DNA of 33,281 nucleotides from the NCBI GenBank assembly GCA_020831765.1, contig JAFIFY010000121.1, positions 1 to 33,281 of the forward strand, given 5' to 3'. How positions within the stretch are numbered: the first letter of the stretch is position 1; each line of letters begins with the position of its first letter. The notes under the pieces are model-generated. The model was given only the letters and a program-made list of their open reading frames with translations, did no database searches and had not been told where the DNA came from. The stretch comes from Phycisphaeraceae bacterium (GTDB lineage: Bacteria; Planctomycetota; Phycisphaerae; Phycisphaerales; Phycisphaeraceae). Positions 24,650-32,684 of the stretch are shown in pieces. The position numbers and the translations under genes are program-made.

Positions 24650-24961
24650 CCAATGAACACTATATCCTCTCGCGCATCGGGCACAACTGTCTGGAAGTCA
24701 AGGTGATCCATGCCAAGTCCTCGGATATGGTGAGCGTCGAGGCCCGGGGCGGGTACCACCGCGCCCAAAACCACTGCAATCAGGTCAATATCCCGCCAGA
24801 ACATCCAGTTCCCGTTCATTCAGCGCGGCGGCAGCCTCCTCAGCAGTCCCTCCGTCGGCGGTTCGCATGGTGATATTGCCCAGGGCGATGTCTTCAATCG
24901 GCCATCCAGGCGTGCCGGCAAAGATCAGGACGGCGCCTTTCCCATTGTCGGTCGAGTCGAT
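24650..24961 (-). pseudogene. decayed GH28 C-terminal fragment
   Basis: On the minus strand one frame reads G-K-G-A-V-L-I-F-A-G-T-P-G-W-P-I-E-D-I-A-L-G-N-I-T-M-R-T-A-D-G-G-T and then stops. A second frame takes over with V-P-A-P-G-L-D-A-H-H-I-R-G-L-G-M-D-H-L-D-F and V-P-D-A-R-E-D-I-V-F. Together they match the C-terminal coils of GH28-like enzymes (F-x-G-x-P-x-x-P-I-E-D-I-x-L-x-N-I, then L-P-A-Y-G-L-x-A-R-H-V-x-G-L). A frameshift near 24790 separates the parts and the 5' portion is gone. It lies just upstream of the sulfatase, in the gap 24569-25116, which otherwise holds nothing I can identify. Confidence 0.7.
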
Positions 24962-25116
24962 CTCCGTCGGCAGATGGTGGACCTTGGCCCTCACCTCGCC
25001 GCCGGCCACGCACCCCAGACCCGCTTGAAGTCCCATTTCCCATCCGTCACGATGCAGGCACTGGTCACGTCGTCAGCAATTTGAGCCGCTCTCGGCTTCA
25101 CTTGTATCATCGACTC

Positions 25117-26766
25117 ATGATTCCCCTGCTGTTCAAGCTTGTCGGCGGTATCGGCCTGTTCATGCTGGGTATGGTGTTGCTCACCGATGGCCTCAAGGCC
25201 TTCGCCGGTGATGCGCTGCGCAGGGCGCTGATGAGATTCACCGGTACCCCCACCAAGGCTTTCGCCTCCGGGGCGCTGGTCACGGCCATAGTGCAATCGT
25301 CCAGCGCCACCACCGTGGCGGTGATCGGTTTTGTCAGTGCCGGCCTGATCACGTTTCCGCAGGCCATCGGCGTGGTGATGGGCGCCAGTCTGGGCACGAC
25401 AGGCACCGGCTGGATCGTCGCGGTGCTGGGCCTGAGGGTCAGTGTGGGCTTTTATGCACTGCCACTGGTGGGCATCGGCGCATTCATGAGGTTGCTGGCG
25501 AGGGGACGGATGCGTTCCCTGGGCTTGGCACTGGCGGGATTCGGGTTGATCTTCATCGGCATCGAAACGCTGCAGGATGCCATGCGCGGCTTGTCGGATG
25601 TGTTCAATCTGGCAGCGCTGCCTGCCGGAAGCTTCCGGGGCTACCTGCTGGCGATGGTCATCGGCATCGTGATGACGGTGGTGATGCAATCGTCCAGTGC
25701 CGCCGTGGCCACGATCCTTACCGCCCTGCACACCGGCGCGATCAACTTTGAACAGGCCGCGGCGCTGGTCATCGGCACGGCGATGGGCACGACCGTGACC
25801 GGTGCTCTGGCCGCCATCGGCGGTAACACCCCAGCCAAGCGCACCGCCCTGGCGCATGTGCTTTTCAACCTGTTCACCGGTCTGTTCGCCGTCGCGCTGC
25901 TGCCGGTGTTGCTGGCGCTGATCGGCCTGGCGCAGAAGCACCTGGGCCTTGATGGCGGAGCCATGAGCCTGGTCGCGTTCCATACAGCCTTCATCGCGCT
26001 GGGGGTGTTGATTTTCCTGCCATTCGTCCATCGGTTTGCCCGGTTGATTGAATACCTGCTGCCCGAGCGCAGCCCGCTGCTGACGCGCCACCTGGACAGC
26101 ACGGTGCTGCATGCGCCCCCGGTGGCATTGGAAGCGACCCGACGCGCTCTGACCGAAACCGCAACACAAACCTTCGCGTACCTGGATCAATACCTTGCAG
26201 CACGCCCCGCCACGATCGATGAGCCCGCAAAGATTCAGTTTCTTCAAGCCCTGGAACGCATTCAGGAGTTCTTCCCGCTGATCCCCCCTGCCAACGAAGA
26301 TGAACCATTGACCCAGCGTCGGGTGGCGCAGATGCACGCCATGGATCACCTGTCCCGGCTGCATGGCCGATTGCGGCTGCCAACAACGGTGCATCGCGGA
26401 CTGGTTCACCCTCGTTTGCGGCAACCGGTTTCCCAGTTTCGGCAGTTGTTGCGGACCGCGCAAGAGGGACTGCGCGGCGATCTGACGGATGATTGGCTGG
26501 AAGTTCTGCAGCAGCAGGCCGAGGAACTGGATCGCCACCGTCGTCAGAATCGGCCGCTGATCTTGCAGGAAACCGCGATGGGCCAAGCAACGCCAGCTCT
26601 GGCACTCGACCTGCTCGATACACTGATCTGGCTCCAGGCCACGGGTAACCACATCTGGCGGATCAGTCTGTATCTGACCGAACCCGTGGCCAACTCATCC
26701 GCCCCCGTCGCTGAGGCGTCCACATCCAGTGGCGGTGATGGATCAACGCTCGAATCCGAAACGTGA
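25117..26766 (+). CDS. Na+/phosphate cotransporter family protein (NptA/YjbB-like)
   Basis: A 549-residue membrane protein. The inverted-repeat transporter core spans residues 1-310, with the two diagnostic motifs Q-S-S-S-A-T-T (60-66) and Q-S-S-S-A-A-V (191-197) and Gly-rich helices between (G-V-V-M-G-A-S-L-G-T-T, G-T-A-M-G-T-T-V-T-G). The C-terminal 220 residues are cytoplasmic and PhoU-like, with long helices. It should couple sodium entry to phosphate uptake or export. The ATG at 25117 is preferred; a TTG at 25081 is in frame but has no better ribosome-binding site. A 6-bp hairpin (26777-26792) without a T-run lies after the stop, in the 81-nt gap to the convergent regulator. Confidence 0.92.
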   Translation: MIPLLFKLVGGIGLFMLGMVLLTDGLKAFAGDALRRALMRFTGTPTKAFASGALVTAIVQSSSATTVAVIGFVSAGLITFPQAIGVVMGASLGTTGTGWIVAVLGLRVSVGFYALPLVGIGAFMRLLARGRMRSLGLALAGFGLIFIGIETLQDAMRGLSDVFNLAALPAGSFRGYLLAMVIGIVMTVVMQSSSAAVATILTALHTGAINFEQAAALVIGTAMGTTVTGALAAIGGNTPAKRTALAHVLFNLFTGLFAVALLPVLLALIGLAQKHLGLDGGAMSLVAFHTAFIALGVLIFLPFVHRFARLIEYLLPERSPLLTRHLDSTVLHAPPVALEATRRALTETATQTFAYLDQYLAARPATIDEPAKIQFLQALERIQEFFPLIPPANEDEPLTQRRVAQMHAMDHLSRLHGRLRLPTTVHRGLVHPRLRQPVSQFRQLLRTAQEGLRGDLTDDWLEVLQQQAEELDRHRRQNRPLILQETAMGQATPALALDLLDTLIWLQATGNHIWRISLYLTEPVANSSAPVAEASTSSGGDGSTLESET

Positions 26767-26847
26767 TGGCACACACATTCCTATACAGGAATCCGCCCAC
26801 GGTGCCGGGGAGCCGCTGATCCCGGTCGGTAAATCTCCCCAAGCCCT

Positions 26848-28020
26848 TCACCGCCCGCGCAAACGGCTGCGCCATGCCGCCGGTGATTGCCCATCAGCTT
26901 GGCGCATCGCTTTGGACAGGTTCTGGGCGTATCCAAATCCGCAGCGTTGGGCGATGGCATCCACCGATAGGTCGGTCTCAGCCAACAGCCGGCGGGCGGT
27001 GTTCAAGCGGACGCGGATGATCTCGGCGTGGGGCGTGCGGCCGAGTTGGCGACGAAAACGCAATTCCAGTTGACGGCGGGAGAGTGGCACATGGCGCAGC
27101 ACATCGCCGACGTTCCAGCCTTGGCAGGCATGTTCGGCGATGTAGCGCATCGCCCTGGCCACGATCAAATCCTCGATGGCCAGTACATCACTGGACTGGC
27201 GTGAAACCAGGTGCAGCGGCGGGAACTCGATGGGCACTTCCGGGGGCGGCTCGCCGGCCAGCATGCGATCGAGGATGCTCGCTGCCTCGTACCCGATCCG
27301 CCGCGCCCCGGTCTCGATGCTGCTCAGTGGCGGGTGGGCGATCTCGGTAAAGAGATCATCGTTATCCACCCCGATCACCGCCACCTCCTCGGGCACACCG
27401 ATACCAAGCTCAAAGCAGCACTGGTTCACAAGCCTGCCTTCATAGTCGTTGCGGGCAAAGAGGGCGATCGGCTTGGGCAGGTCTTGAATCCACTTCTGGA
27501 AGAGCGCCCACTCATCCGGCAGACGCCCGGAGCCGGCGGCGGTGACATCGAAAACCTCACTCTTCACCCCCGCCGCCTCCATGGTCCGGGTGAATCCGAG
27601 GCAGCGCTGAATATCCGTTCGGCCGGGGCCGCGGCGATAGAAGGCGGCTTGCCGGAAACCCTGTTCCAGAAAGTGCGTTGCCGCCATGCGGCCAAGGGCC
27701 TGATCATCGAGGCGCACCGTCGGCAGACCGGAGACATCCGGCAGGCTTCCCGAGACGTTGATGGTGGGAACCGTGGCGCGGTCCGGGTGGTGATATTCCT
27801 CGGGTGTGGTGAATCCGGCGATCAGGCCATCGATGCCGCGAGGACCGGTGCCTTCGACGGGCCTGTCCTCGATCAGGAAGATAAAGCGCCATGCGGTGTG
27901 CTGCCGCGCATAATCCATCACGCCGCGTGCAACCTCACGAAAGTGCCGCGCGGCCGTGCCGACCGCCAGACCGATCAGCGGCAGGCGTGAGCGGGACGAT
28001 GCTGAGCTTATTTCCGACAT
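26848..28020 (-). CDS. XylR-type AraC family transcriptional regulator
   Basis: A 390-residue protein with two domains. Residues 13-275 are a LacI/periplasmic-binding-type ligand domain (L-P-L-I-G-L-A-V-G at the start, G-I-D-G-L-I-A-G-F at 62-70, F-A-R-N-D-Y-E-G at 188-195, V-A-V-I-G-V-D-N-D-D at 213-222). Residues 285-385 are an AraC domain with two helix-turn-helix units (V-P-L-S-R-R-Q-L-E-L-R-F-R, I-A-Q-R-C-G-F-G-Y-A-Q-N-L). Planctomycetes use such regulators for sugar responses. The ATG at 28020 is chosen over an upstream in-frame start because the extra 64 residues are not family-like and would cover the control region. It is divergent from the PEP-CTERM gene. Confidence 0.9.
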   Translation of the reverse strand: MSEISSASSRSRLPLIGLAVGTAARHFREVARGVMDYARQHTAWRFIFLIEDRPVEGTGPRGIDGLIAGFTTPEEYHHPDRATVPTINVSGSLPDVSGLPTVRLDDQALGRMAATHFLEQGFRQAAFYRRGPGRTDIQRCLGFTRTMEAAGVKSEVFDVTAAGSGRLPDEWALFQKWIQDLPKPIALFARNDYEGRLVNQCCFELGIGVPEEVAVIGVDNDDLFTEIAHPPLSSIETGARRIGYEAASILDRMLAGEPPPEVPIEFPPLHLVSRQSSDVLAIEDLIVARAMRYIAEHACQGWNVGDVLRHVPLSRRQLELRFRRQLGRTPHAEIIRVRLNTARRLLAETDLSVDAIAQRCGFGYAQNLSKAMRQADGQSPAAWRSRLRGR

Positions 28021-28034
28021 AATTCCGGCCCTGA

Positions 28035-28068
28035 TTGCGCAATTTACTCGTAACTTAGCGCAAATTGT
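28035..28068. promoter_or_regulatory. candidate operator of the XylR-type regulator
   Basis: Two direct copies of GCGCAA followed by three A/T (28037-28045 and 28058-28066) lie exactly 21 bp apart, two helical turns, the usual layout of paired AraC half-sites. CAATTT and AAATTG also form an inverted pair across the same interval. A smaller inverted repeat CCAAA-ccga-TTTGG follows at 28077-28090. The site sits between the divergent regulator and PEP-CTERM genes, 15 nt from the regulator start. Confidence 0.55.
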
Positions 28069-28185
28069 ACTGGCATCCAAACCGATTTGGTGTATTCTTG
28101 AGGCTGAATCGTTCTGAATCGAGGCAATCGTCGTCAACGTTCGATGCGGCGGTTTCTGTTCGGCCCTTTCAAGGAGAAAGAGGAA

Positions 28186-28932
28186 ATGAATACCCGGAAT
28201 TGGTACCGGCAACCCCTATTGGTCGTCGCGGCGGCCGGAGCCCTGCTTGCCTGGACCACCAGCCCGGCCTCGGCGGCCATGCTGGAGTTCGAAGAGACCT
28301 TTGACAACAACACCGGATCGAACCAGCCCCTGAGCTCGGTAAGCCCGAGCTGGCAGGCAAACCTTGGCAGCGCCGGTCATCCGTTACCGGTTCCCGGCAG
28401 CAATACCAATGCGGAGATCGGTGGCGGTGTGGGCGGCGATGGCAATACGGGCTTCGTCTTTTTCTGGCCGGGCAACTCGGGGACGGTGGATGGAGGGTTG
28501 ATCTGGACCGAAACGAGCATCGATCGCGATGCCGCGGAGATCACTCGCTTTGTCTTCGATGTCAGCTCCAACAACTCTGACTCGCTGTGGCAAGTTGCCC
28601 TTCGGATTGGTGGCAATTGGTACGTCTCCAACCAGCAGGAGCCTACCCCGGGGGGCGGTGGGAGCGTGTGGGAGGAACAGAAACTGATCTTTTCCACAGA
28701 TGCCGCTGAGTGGGCCGAGCTTACCTTCAACCCCACGGTGGAGTTGGCTCGGGGCAGCACGCTGGCCGCGGACCTGCCTGACGGCGAGGTCACCGCGTTC
28801 GGCCTTTTCGCCATCACCCAGGGAAGCGACACGCAGCGCTTTGACAACTTCAAGGTGTACGTGGTCCCCGAGCCCGCATCTCTTGCCCTGCTGGGCGTGA
28901 GCGGGCTGTTGATGCTCAGCCGTCGACGATGA
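28186..28932 (+). CDS. PEP-CTERM sorting domain protein
   Basis: A 248-residue secreted protein. The ATG at 28186 follows AAGGAG and GAGG and opens a signal peptide (hydrophobic 11-24, A-S-A near 30). The body (35-220) is beta-rich with aromatic and Gly/Asn-rich strands and resembles a carbohydrate-binding-like sandwich; I assign no function. The C-terminus is V-P-E-P (227-230), a hydrophobic segment (A-L-L-G-V-S-G-L-L-M-L) and a final S-R-R-R, the signature recognised by exosortase for cell-surface sorting. The gene is divergent from the XylR-type regulator and ends in a strong terminator, so it is a single-gene unit probably under that regulator. Confidence 0.9.
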   Translation: MNTRNWYRQPLLVVAAAGALLAWTTSPASAAMLEFEETFDNNTGSNQPLSSVSPSWQANLGSAGHPLPVPGSNTNAEIGGGVGGDGNTGFVFFWPGNSGTVDGGLIWTETSIDRDAAEITRFVFDVSSNNSDSLWQVALRIGGNWYVSNQQEPTPGGGGSVWEEQKLIFSTDAAEWAELTFNPTVELARGSTLAADLPDGEVTAFGLFAITQGSDTQRFDNFKVYVVPEPASLALLGVSGLLMLSRRR

Positions 28933-28991
28933 GTGAAACTCAAAGGCTGATCACCGCCATCCGGCGGCACACAATTGAACCTCACTTGAAC

Positions 28992-29020
28992 ACGGGAGCC
29001 TCCGGGGCTCCCGTTTTTTT
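28992..29020 (+). terminator. intrinsic terminator after the PEP-CTERM gene
   Basis: ACGGGAGCC (28992-29000) and GGCTCCCGT (29006-29014) form a perfect 9-bp GC-rich stem with a 5-nt loop, followed at once by a run of seven T (29014-29020). It lies 60 nt after the stop codon. Confidence 0.95.
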
Positions 29021-29127
29021 CATTTGCATGGCGTTGCGGAATCTTCACCAGATCGGCATCAGAAACCGATGGCGCCCGTTGGAAAAGGGGATACACTCTT
29101 GCACAGACACGAAACAGGCCTCTGAAC

Positions 29128-30069
29128 ATGACCCGGACGCATACCGCACCCACAGCCGCCGACCTGCTCTACCTTGCCACCCAGCCCACCGATGGGCATA
29201 CCCCCGACACACCCGAACGGCACGAATTGCTGCACGGAAAGGGTTACTTCGTGGTCAGGGGCATTCTGAGCGAGGATGATCGGCAGGCCATCAGGGAGCG
29301 GTTGCGCATGGTGTGCCGAAACATCGATTACTATCGCCAACATATCGACCTGATCAAGGAAGTGCCCGATGAGGCGCTTCGCAATCATCCGGACCCGTTG
29401 CTTCGATTCACCTGGGTCAATGAGATCGGCTTTCGTGATGAAGTGCTATGGGAACGTTGCGCAGCGCATCCGAAGCTGCTCGAAGTGGCGCGCAAGGTGG
29501 TCGGCGAGACGATCTACCCCATGAACGGCGGCGGCTTTTTTCTTAAGCCGCCGCGCAGTCAGAGCACGGTGCCCTGGCATCAGGACGCCAGCCCCTTCCG
29601 CATTCCACCGGAGGATGGTCAACCCAGAAACCCGCTTGTGTTCGACTACTGGCTGGGCATCGATGCGGCGACATCGGAGAACGGCTGCCTGCAACTGGTG
29701 CCCGGCTCGCAGAAACTCGGCCGCCTCGAACACCACGACAAAGGCGGAGTGTTTCCGGAGTTGGAGCATCCGACGCAATACGGCTTCAGCGAAAGCGACA
29801 TTGTCAGCATTCCACTTGAAGCCGGTGACCTGCTCGTCTGGCATCAGGACATGATGCACTACAGCGACCCGAACCGGTCGGACCATCAACGGATCGGCAA
29901 GGCCAGTGTGTATATGTCCGGCCCCCAGGAGCAGGAAGTGCGCCAGCGCCTGGCCAAACGTGAACCGAACATGGGCATCAACCGCCGGCGGCCAGCGCTT
30001 TGCCTGAACGGCAAGATTCAACCCCTACGGCCCGACGCCATCATCCACCCACCGGAATCGGGTGGTTGA
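29128..30069 (+). CDS. phytanoyl-CoA dioxygenase (PhyH) family protein
   Basis: A 313-residue Fe(II)/2-oxoglutarate-dependent oxygenase. The double-stranded beta-helix shows W-H-Q-D (150-153) with iron ligands His151 and Asp153, N-G-C-L-Q-L-V-P-G-S (185-194), and H-Q-D-M-M-H-Y-S-D (239-247) with His244 as third ligand; Arg255 is suitably placed for 2-oxoglutarate. Relatives hydroxylate fatty acyl chains, ectoine or small natural products, and planctomycetes carry many of unknown substrate. There is no signal peptide. The upstream gene ends in a terminator and 107 nt separate the two, so this gene has its own promoter, which I could not place. Immediately after its stop codon begins a recombinase relic. 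Confidence 0.9.
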   Translation: MTRTHTAPTAADLLYLATQPTDGHTPDTPERHELLHGKGYFVVRGILSEDDRQAIRERLRMVCRNIDYYRQHIDLIKEVPDEALRNHPDPLLRFTWVNEIGFRDEVLWERCAAHPKLLEVARKVVGETIYPMNGGGFFLKPPRSQSTVPWHQDASPFRIPPEDGQPRNPLVFDYWLGIDAATSENGCLQLVPGSQKLGRLEHHDKGGVFPELEHPTQYGFSESDIVSIPLEAGDLLVWHQDMMHYSDPNRSDHQRIGKASVYMSGPQEQEVRQRLAKREPNMGINRRRPALCLNGKIQPLRPDAIIHPPESGG

Positions 30070-30070
30070 T

Positions 30071-30276
30071 CTCCATGCCCCGCGGCACACGTTCGGTGCC
30101 ACCTCGCCCGGGCTGACGTCGCCCCACGCGTCGCTATGGCCGCGATGCGGCACAGCAGCCTCGAACTCACCATGAACGTCTACACCAACCCGGCCCTGCT
30201 CGATGTGGCTGGTGCTGTCGAGGCGTTGCCCGCCTTCGGCTCACCATCAGGCTATGCCACCGATCAGGCCCTCTGA
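30071..30276 (+). pseudogene. C-terminal relic of a tyrosine recombinase/integrase
   Basis: Read with one frameshift, the sequence gives L-H-A-P-R-H-T-F-G, then L-A-R-A-D-V-A-P-R-V-A-M-A-A-M-R-H-S-S-L-E-L-T-M-N-V-Y-T and a tail ending at TGA 30274-30276. These are box II (L-R-H-T-F) and the catalytic His and Tyr box (M-R-H-S-S ... N-V-Y-T) of tyrosine recombinases. A one-base loss near 30091 breaks the frame, and everything before box II is missing. The relic begins two bases after the dioxygenase stop, so a deletion or insertion junction lies there. Confidence 0.8.
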
Positions 30277-30703
30277 GTAGCGGGTTGAGGCTCGATCTTG
30301 TCCTGACCATTTTCGTGCCCATCGTAAAATGGTGATGACCGCTTTACGATCTCGTGGGATCGACCCCGTTCGCCTTGCCCCAGTCCTTGCACGAGACCTT
30401 GCACATCCAAGTCGGCAATTGGTACGAAACTTTGCACGTACGGTAGGCCTGTTTTTTGAACTTCAGCTTCATCGAGCCTCCTTCAATTGGCAGAACGCCG
30501 AAGTCGCGAAAAGGCGAGGGATGGATCGCTGGCTACGCTCGGACCGATTCCACCTCTGTCCGAGCAGGTGCCAGAACGCCGTGCGAAATCCGAACATGCT
30601 GGCTTGTACTTTTGTTCCTTTTGTAAATTGACAGGCTCCAACCAGCCCCAGAGTCGCCGAAAACAGCCCTGGAGGGCCAGAAAAGCAGGGTTACCGGGAC
30701 GTT
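30277..30703. other. gene-free stretch with an inverted repeat and TTGCAC repeats
   Basis: No convincing gene. A perfect inverted repeat ATCGTAAA (30321-30328) / TTTACGAT (30343-30350) with a 14-nt centre is present. It is followed by two direct CCTTGCAC copies 12 nt apart (30385-30392, 30397-30404) and a related TTTGCAC at 30431. Several ORFs of about 100 codons exist on both strands but have no ribosome-binding sites and resemble nothing I know. Confidence 0.6.
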
Positions 30704-31190
30704 TTATTCCGCACCTCCCCCGTTTTCTTTCTGCATCGTTTCTGCAAGGACCCACTTTGAACATCTTCTGGATCCGGTGTTCCGGATTAGGTCAGCCCGG
30801 CGCATTGCGCTCAGGAGGTTGCTGATCTTCTCGGCCTTCTGGTCCGCGTTCAGGGCGTCGCTGAGCTTATCCAGCAGCAGTTTGTCAATTTCCATGCGTG
30901 ACGCCGATTCAAATTTCTGGAGGTAGTCCAGCACCTGCTTCTTGTAGAATTCGTCGTCTCGCCCTCGAGTACGGATGTAGTCGGCCTGGGTCGCCGCTGC
31001 CTTGGCAACCGAGGCCGAGACATGCAGATTTGGCTTGCGACCCTCGATCAGCCCCATCTTGCGGAGGCGGGGTAGAGACTGGTCGTCGATGGTTAGCCGC
31101 TTCTGAACGCGGTCAAGCGCACACACATCTTCAAGCGGCAGATCAGGCCATAAAATCCGTGTAGGGGCTCGCAGGTAGACGTTGCGGTGC
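30704..31190 (-). pseudogene. C-terminal part of an AlbA/RecG-like ATP-binding regulator
   Basis: The minus-strand frame is open from about 31190 without a usable start and ends at 30704. It reads I-L-W-P-D-L-P-L-E-D-V-C-A-L-D-R-V-Q-K-R, then R-K-M-G-L-I-E-G-R-K-P-N-L-H-V-S, D-D-E-F-Y-K-K-Q-V-L-D-Y-L and I-D-K-L-L-L-D-K-L-S-D-A-L. This matches the C-terminal winged-helix region of schlafen/AlbA-type (RecG-like) transcriptional regulators, which follow an N-terminal AlbA domain and an ATPase-like middle. More than half of the protein is missing and an in-frame TAG lies just upstream, so it is a relic. Confidence 0.7.
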
Positions 31191-31228
31191 GCACTCTAAG
31201 GTTGGATGGGTTGCTCCCGTACAAGAGA

Positions 31229-31438
31229 TCAGAATCCGTACTTTGCCCGCCTTAGTTGGAAAGCAAGCTCGCCTCCCTCCATAACTCGCTTGATCTCCTC
31301 TCGAATCTCCGCAACGTCAATGGCCCCAGCGCACTTGATGCGCCCGCCCGAGTGGTCACCCGCTCGGCGGTAGTCGCATCCTATTACTAGGTCTGCGTCG
31401 CCGTTGGCTGTCCGGTTCGACGGCCTCGCCTGTGAGTT
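31229..31438 (-). pseudogene. orphan coding fragment, unknown family
   Basis: A minus-strand frame of 69 codons runs from a stop at 31441 to a TGA at 31229 with no start codon in its first two thirds. It reads A-D-L-V-I-G-C-D-Y-R-R-A-G-D-H-S-G-G-R-I-K, then I-D-V-A-E-I-R-E-E-I-K-R-V-M-E-G-G-E-L-A-F-Q-L-R-R. The regular strand-loop-helix look suggests the end of a real protein whose front was lost. I do not recognise the family. It lies between the AlbA-like relic and the Fic gene. Confidence 0.4.
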
Positions 31439-31469
31439 CTACTTGACCATTGCCATAGAGTACGCTGCA

Positions 31470-32588
31470 TCAAACCCCGAGCGAGTCAGCATCGGGTAAG
31501 CGATAGCTCGTGCTCCGACCACCGCCGGGGTTCTGCATCAGAACGCCGCGCTGCACGAGTTCACGAATATCACGCAGTGCCGTGTCCTGAGAGCACTTGG
31601 TCAGCTTGGCATACTTCGAGGTCGTCAGATGCCCCTTGAATCCGCTCAGCATCCGGTTGATGACCAGGCGTTGCCGGTCATTGATTGGATTGCGGTTGAC
31701 CCATCGCCAGAGCCGGGCCTTATAGAGCACCGCCGACAGCGTGTCCTGCGAGCCGTCGATCGCACGGTCGAGACAGCCGAGGAACCATTCCAGCCAAGGC
31801 GTGATGTCCAGACCGCCACGCTGGGTTGCTTCCAGCCGAAGGTAGTAGTCCTTCCGCTCGGCCTCGATCTGGGATGACATGCTGTAAAAACGCTCTTTGA
31901 TGCCGTCCGCTCGGGCCAGGGCCATGTCCGCGATCGCGCGGGCGATGCGGCCGTTGCCATCCTCAAATGGATGAATGGTGACGAACCAGAAGTGAGCAAG
32001 CGCGGCTTTGAGAACGGGGTCGATGGACGACGGTGCGTTGAACCAGTCCAAGAACATCGACATCTCTGCTTCGAGCCGCTGGGCAGCCGGGGCCTCGTAA
32101 TGGACCTTCTCCCGACCGATCGGGCCGGAGACAACACGCATCGCACCGGCCTCTTGCGGGCGCCACGCACCGACGGTGATGCGTCGCATCCCGCTTCGTG
32201 CGGTCGGGAACAGGGAGGCGTGCCAGCCGAACAAACGGTCCTCGGTCAGCGGAGCTGCGAAGTGCTGAGTCGCATCGAGCATCATCTCGACAACGCCCTC
32301 GACATCGCGCCCCGCGACGGGAAGCCCACCGGTGTCGAGCCCGAGACGCCGAGCGATGGAGGAGCGCACCTCGTCCGCGTTGAGCGACTCGCCCTCGATC
32401 GCCGATGACTTGACCACATCGCTGGTGAGCACGGTGAGGCTGGCCTCGGCCTGGAGGTCGAATCCCAGGGTGCCCATCCTGCCGAGTAGAAGCCCCTGCT
32501 TGTGACGCACAGCGGCCAAAGCCGGTGACAGGACTTTGGCGTCCCATGAAAACCTGGGCCAATCGGGTTTTTCATGAATATATGGCAT
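31470..32588 (-). CDS. Fic family protein (AMP-transferase type) with N-terminal inhibitory motif
   Basis: A 372-residue protein. The ATG at 32588 is preferred to a GTG two codons upstream because GAGCGG precedes it. Residues 1-55 match the DUF4172-type start. S-S-A-I-E-G-E (61-67) is the (S/T)xxxE(G/N) autoinhibitory helix, whose Glu65 would block ATP binding. The Fic core has I-H-P-F-E-D-G-N-G-R (205-214) with catalytic His206. The C-terminal 70 residues form a winged helix (K-C-S-Q-D-T-A-L-R-D-I-R-E-L), as in Fic proteins that bind DNA. Fic enzymes transfer AMP to target hydroxyls. No separate antitoxin is adjacent, consistent with built-in inhibition. Five copies of an 11-bp element lie directly upstream. 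Confidence 0.92.
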   Translation of the reverse strand: MPYIHEKPDWPRFSWDAKVLSPALAAVRHKQGLLLGRMGTLGFDLQAEASLTVLTSDVVKSSAIEGESLNADEVRSSIARRLGLDTGGLPVAGRDVEGVVEMMLDATQHFAAPLTEDRLFGWHASLFPTARSGMRRITVGAWRPQEAGAMRVVSGPIGREKVHYEAPAAQRLEAEMSMFLDWFNAPSSIDPVLKAALAHFWFVTIHPFEDGNGRIARAIADMALARADGIKERFYSMSSQIEAERKDYYLRLEATQRGGLDITPWLEWFLGCLDRAIDGSQDTLSAVLYKARLWRWVNRNPINDRQRLVINRMLSGFKGHLTTSKYAKLTKCSQDTALRDIRELVQRGVLMQNPGGGRSTSYRLPDADSLGV

Positions 32589-32603
32589 AAACACCGCTCA
32601 TCT

Positions 32604-32684
32604 TGCGGTGATTATCGGCAGTATTCGCCGCACGGTCAAGTATTCGTCGCACAATGTGCGGAGAATAGGAAGATATTCACCGCA
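32604..32684. promoter_or_regulatory. five-copy 11-bp element upstream of the Fic gene
   Basis: The consensus TA(T/A)TC(G/A/T)(C/T)CGCA occurs at 32622-32632, 32641-32651 and 32674-32684 on the plus strand, and inverted at 32604-32614 and 32657-32667. Start-to-start distances are 16-19 bp. The array starts 15 nt from the Fic start codon, overlapping the likely promoter. It looks like a multi-site operator, perhaps for the winged helix of the Fic protein itself. Confidence 0.75.

Noticed and set aside
24991-26652. 553-codon open frame on the minus strand, Gln- and His-rich
   Set aside because: It is the shadow of the Na/Pi cotransporter gene. Its composition is biased and it has no recognisable domain.
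26777-26792. Hairpin ATTCCT-ATAC-AGGAAT as a terminator
   Set aside because: The stem is only 6 bp and no T-run follows on either strand. It is noted with the cotransporter gene but not called as a terminator.
30280-30300. Possible far attachment site resembling the tRNA 3' end (AGCGGGT ... CTCGA)
   Set aside because: Only seven bases match without a gap, which is too little. It also lies on the wrong side of the recombinase relic for a normal island layout.
30329-30825. Overlapping ORFs of about 100 codons on both strands
   Set aside because: They lack ribosome-binding sites and domain patterns and lie among relics.
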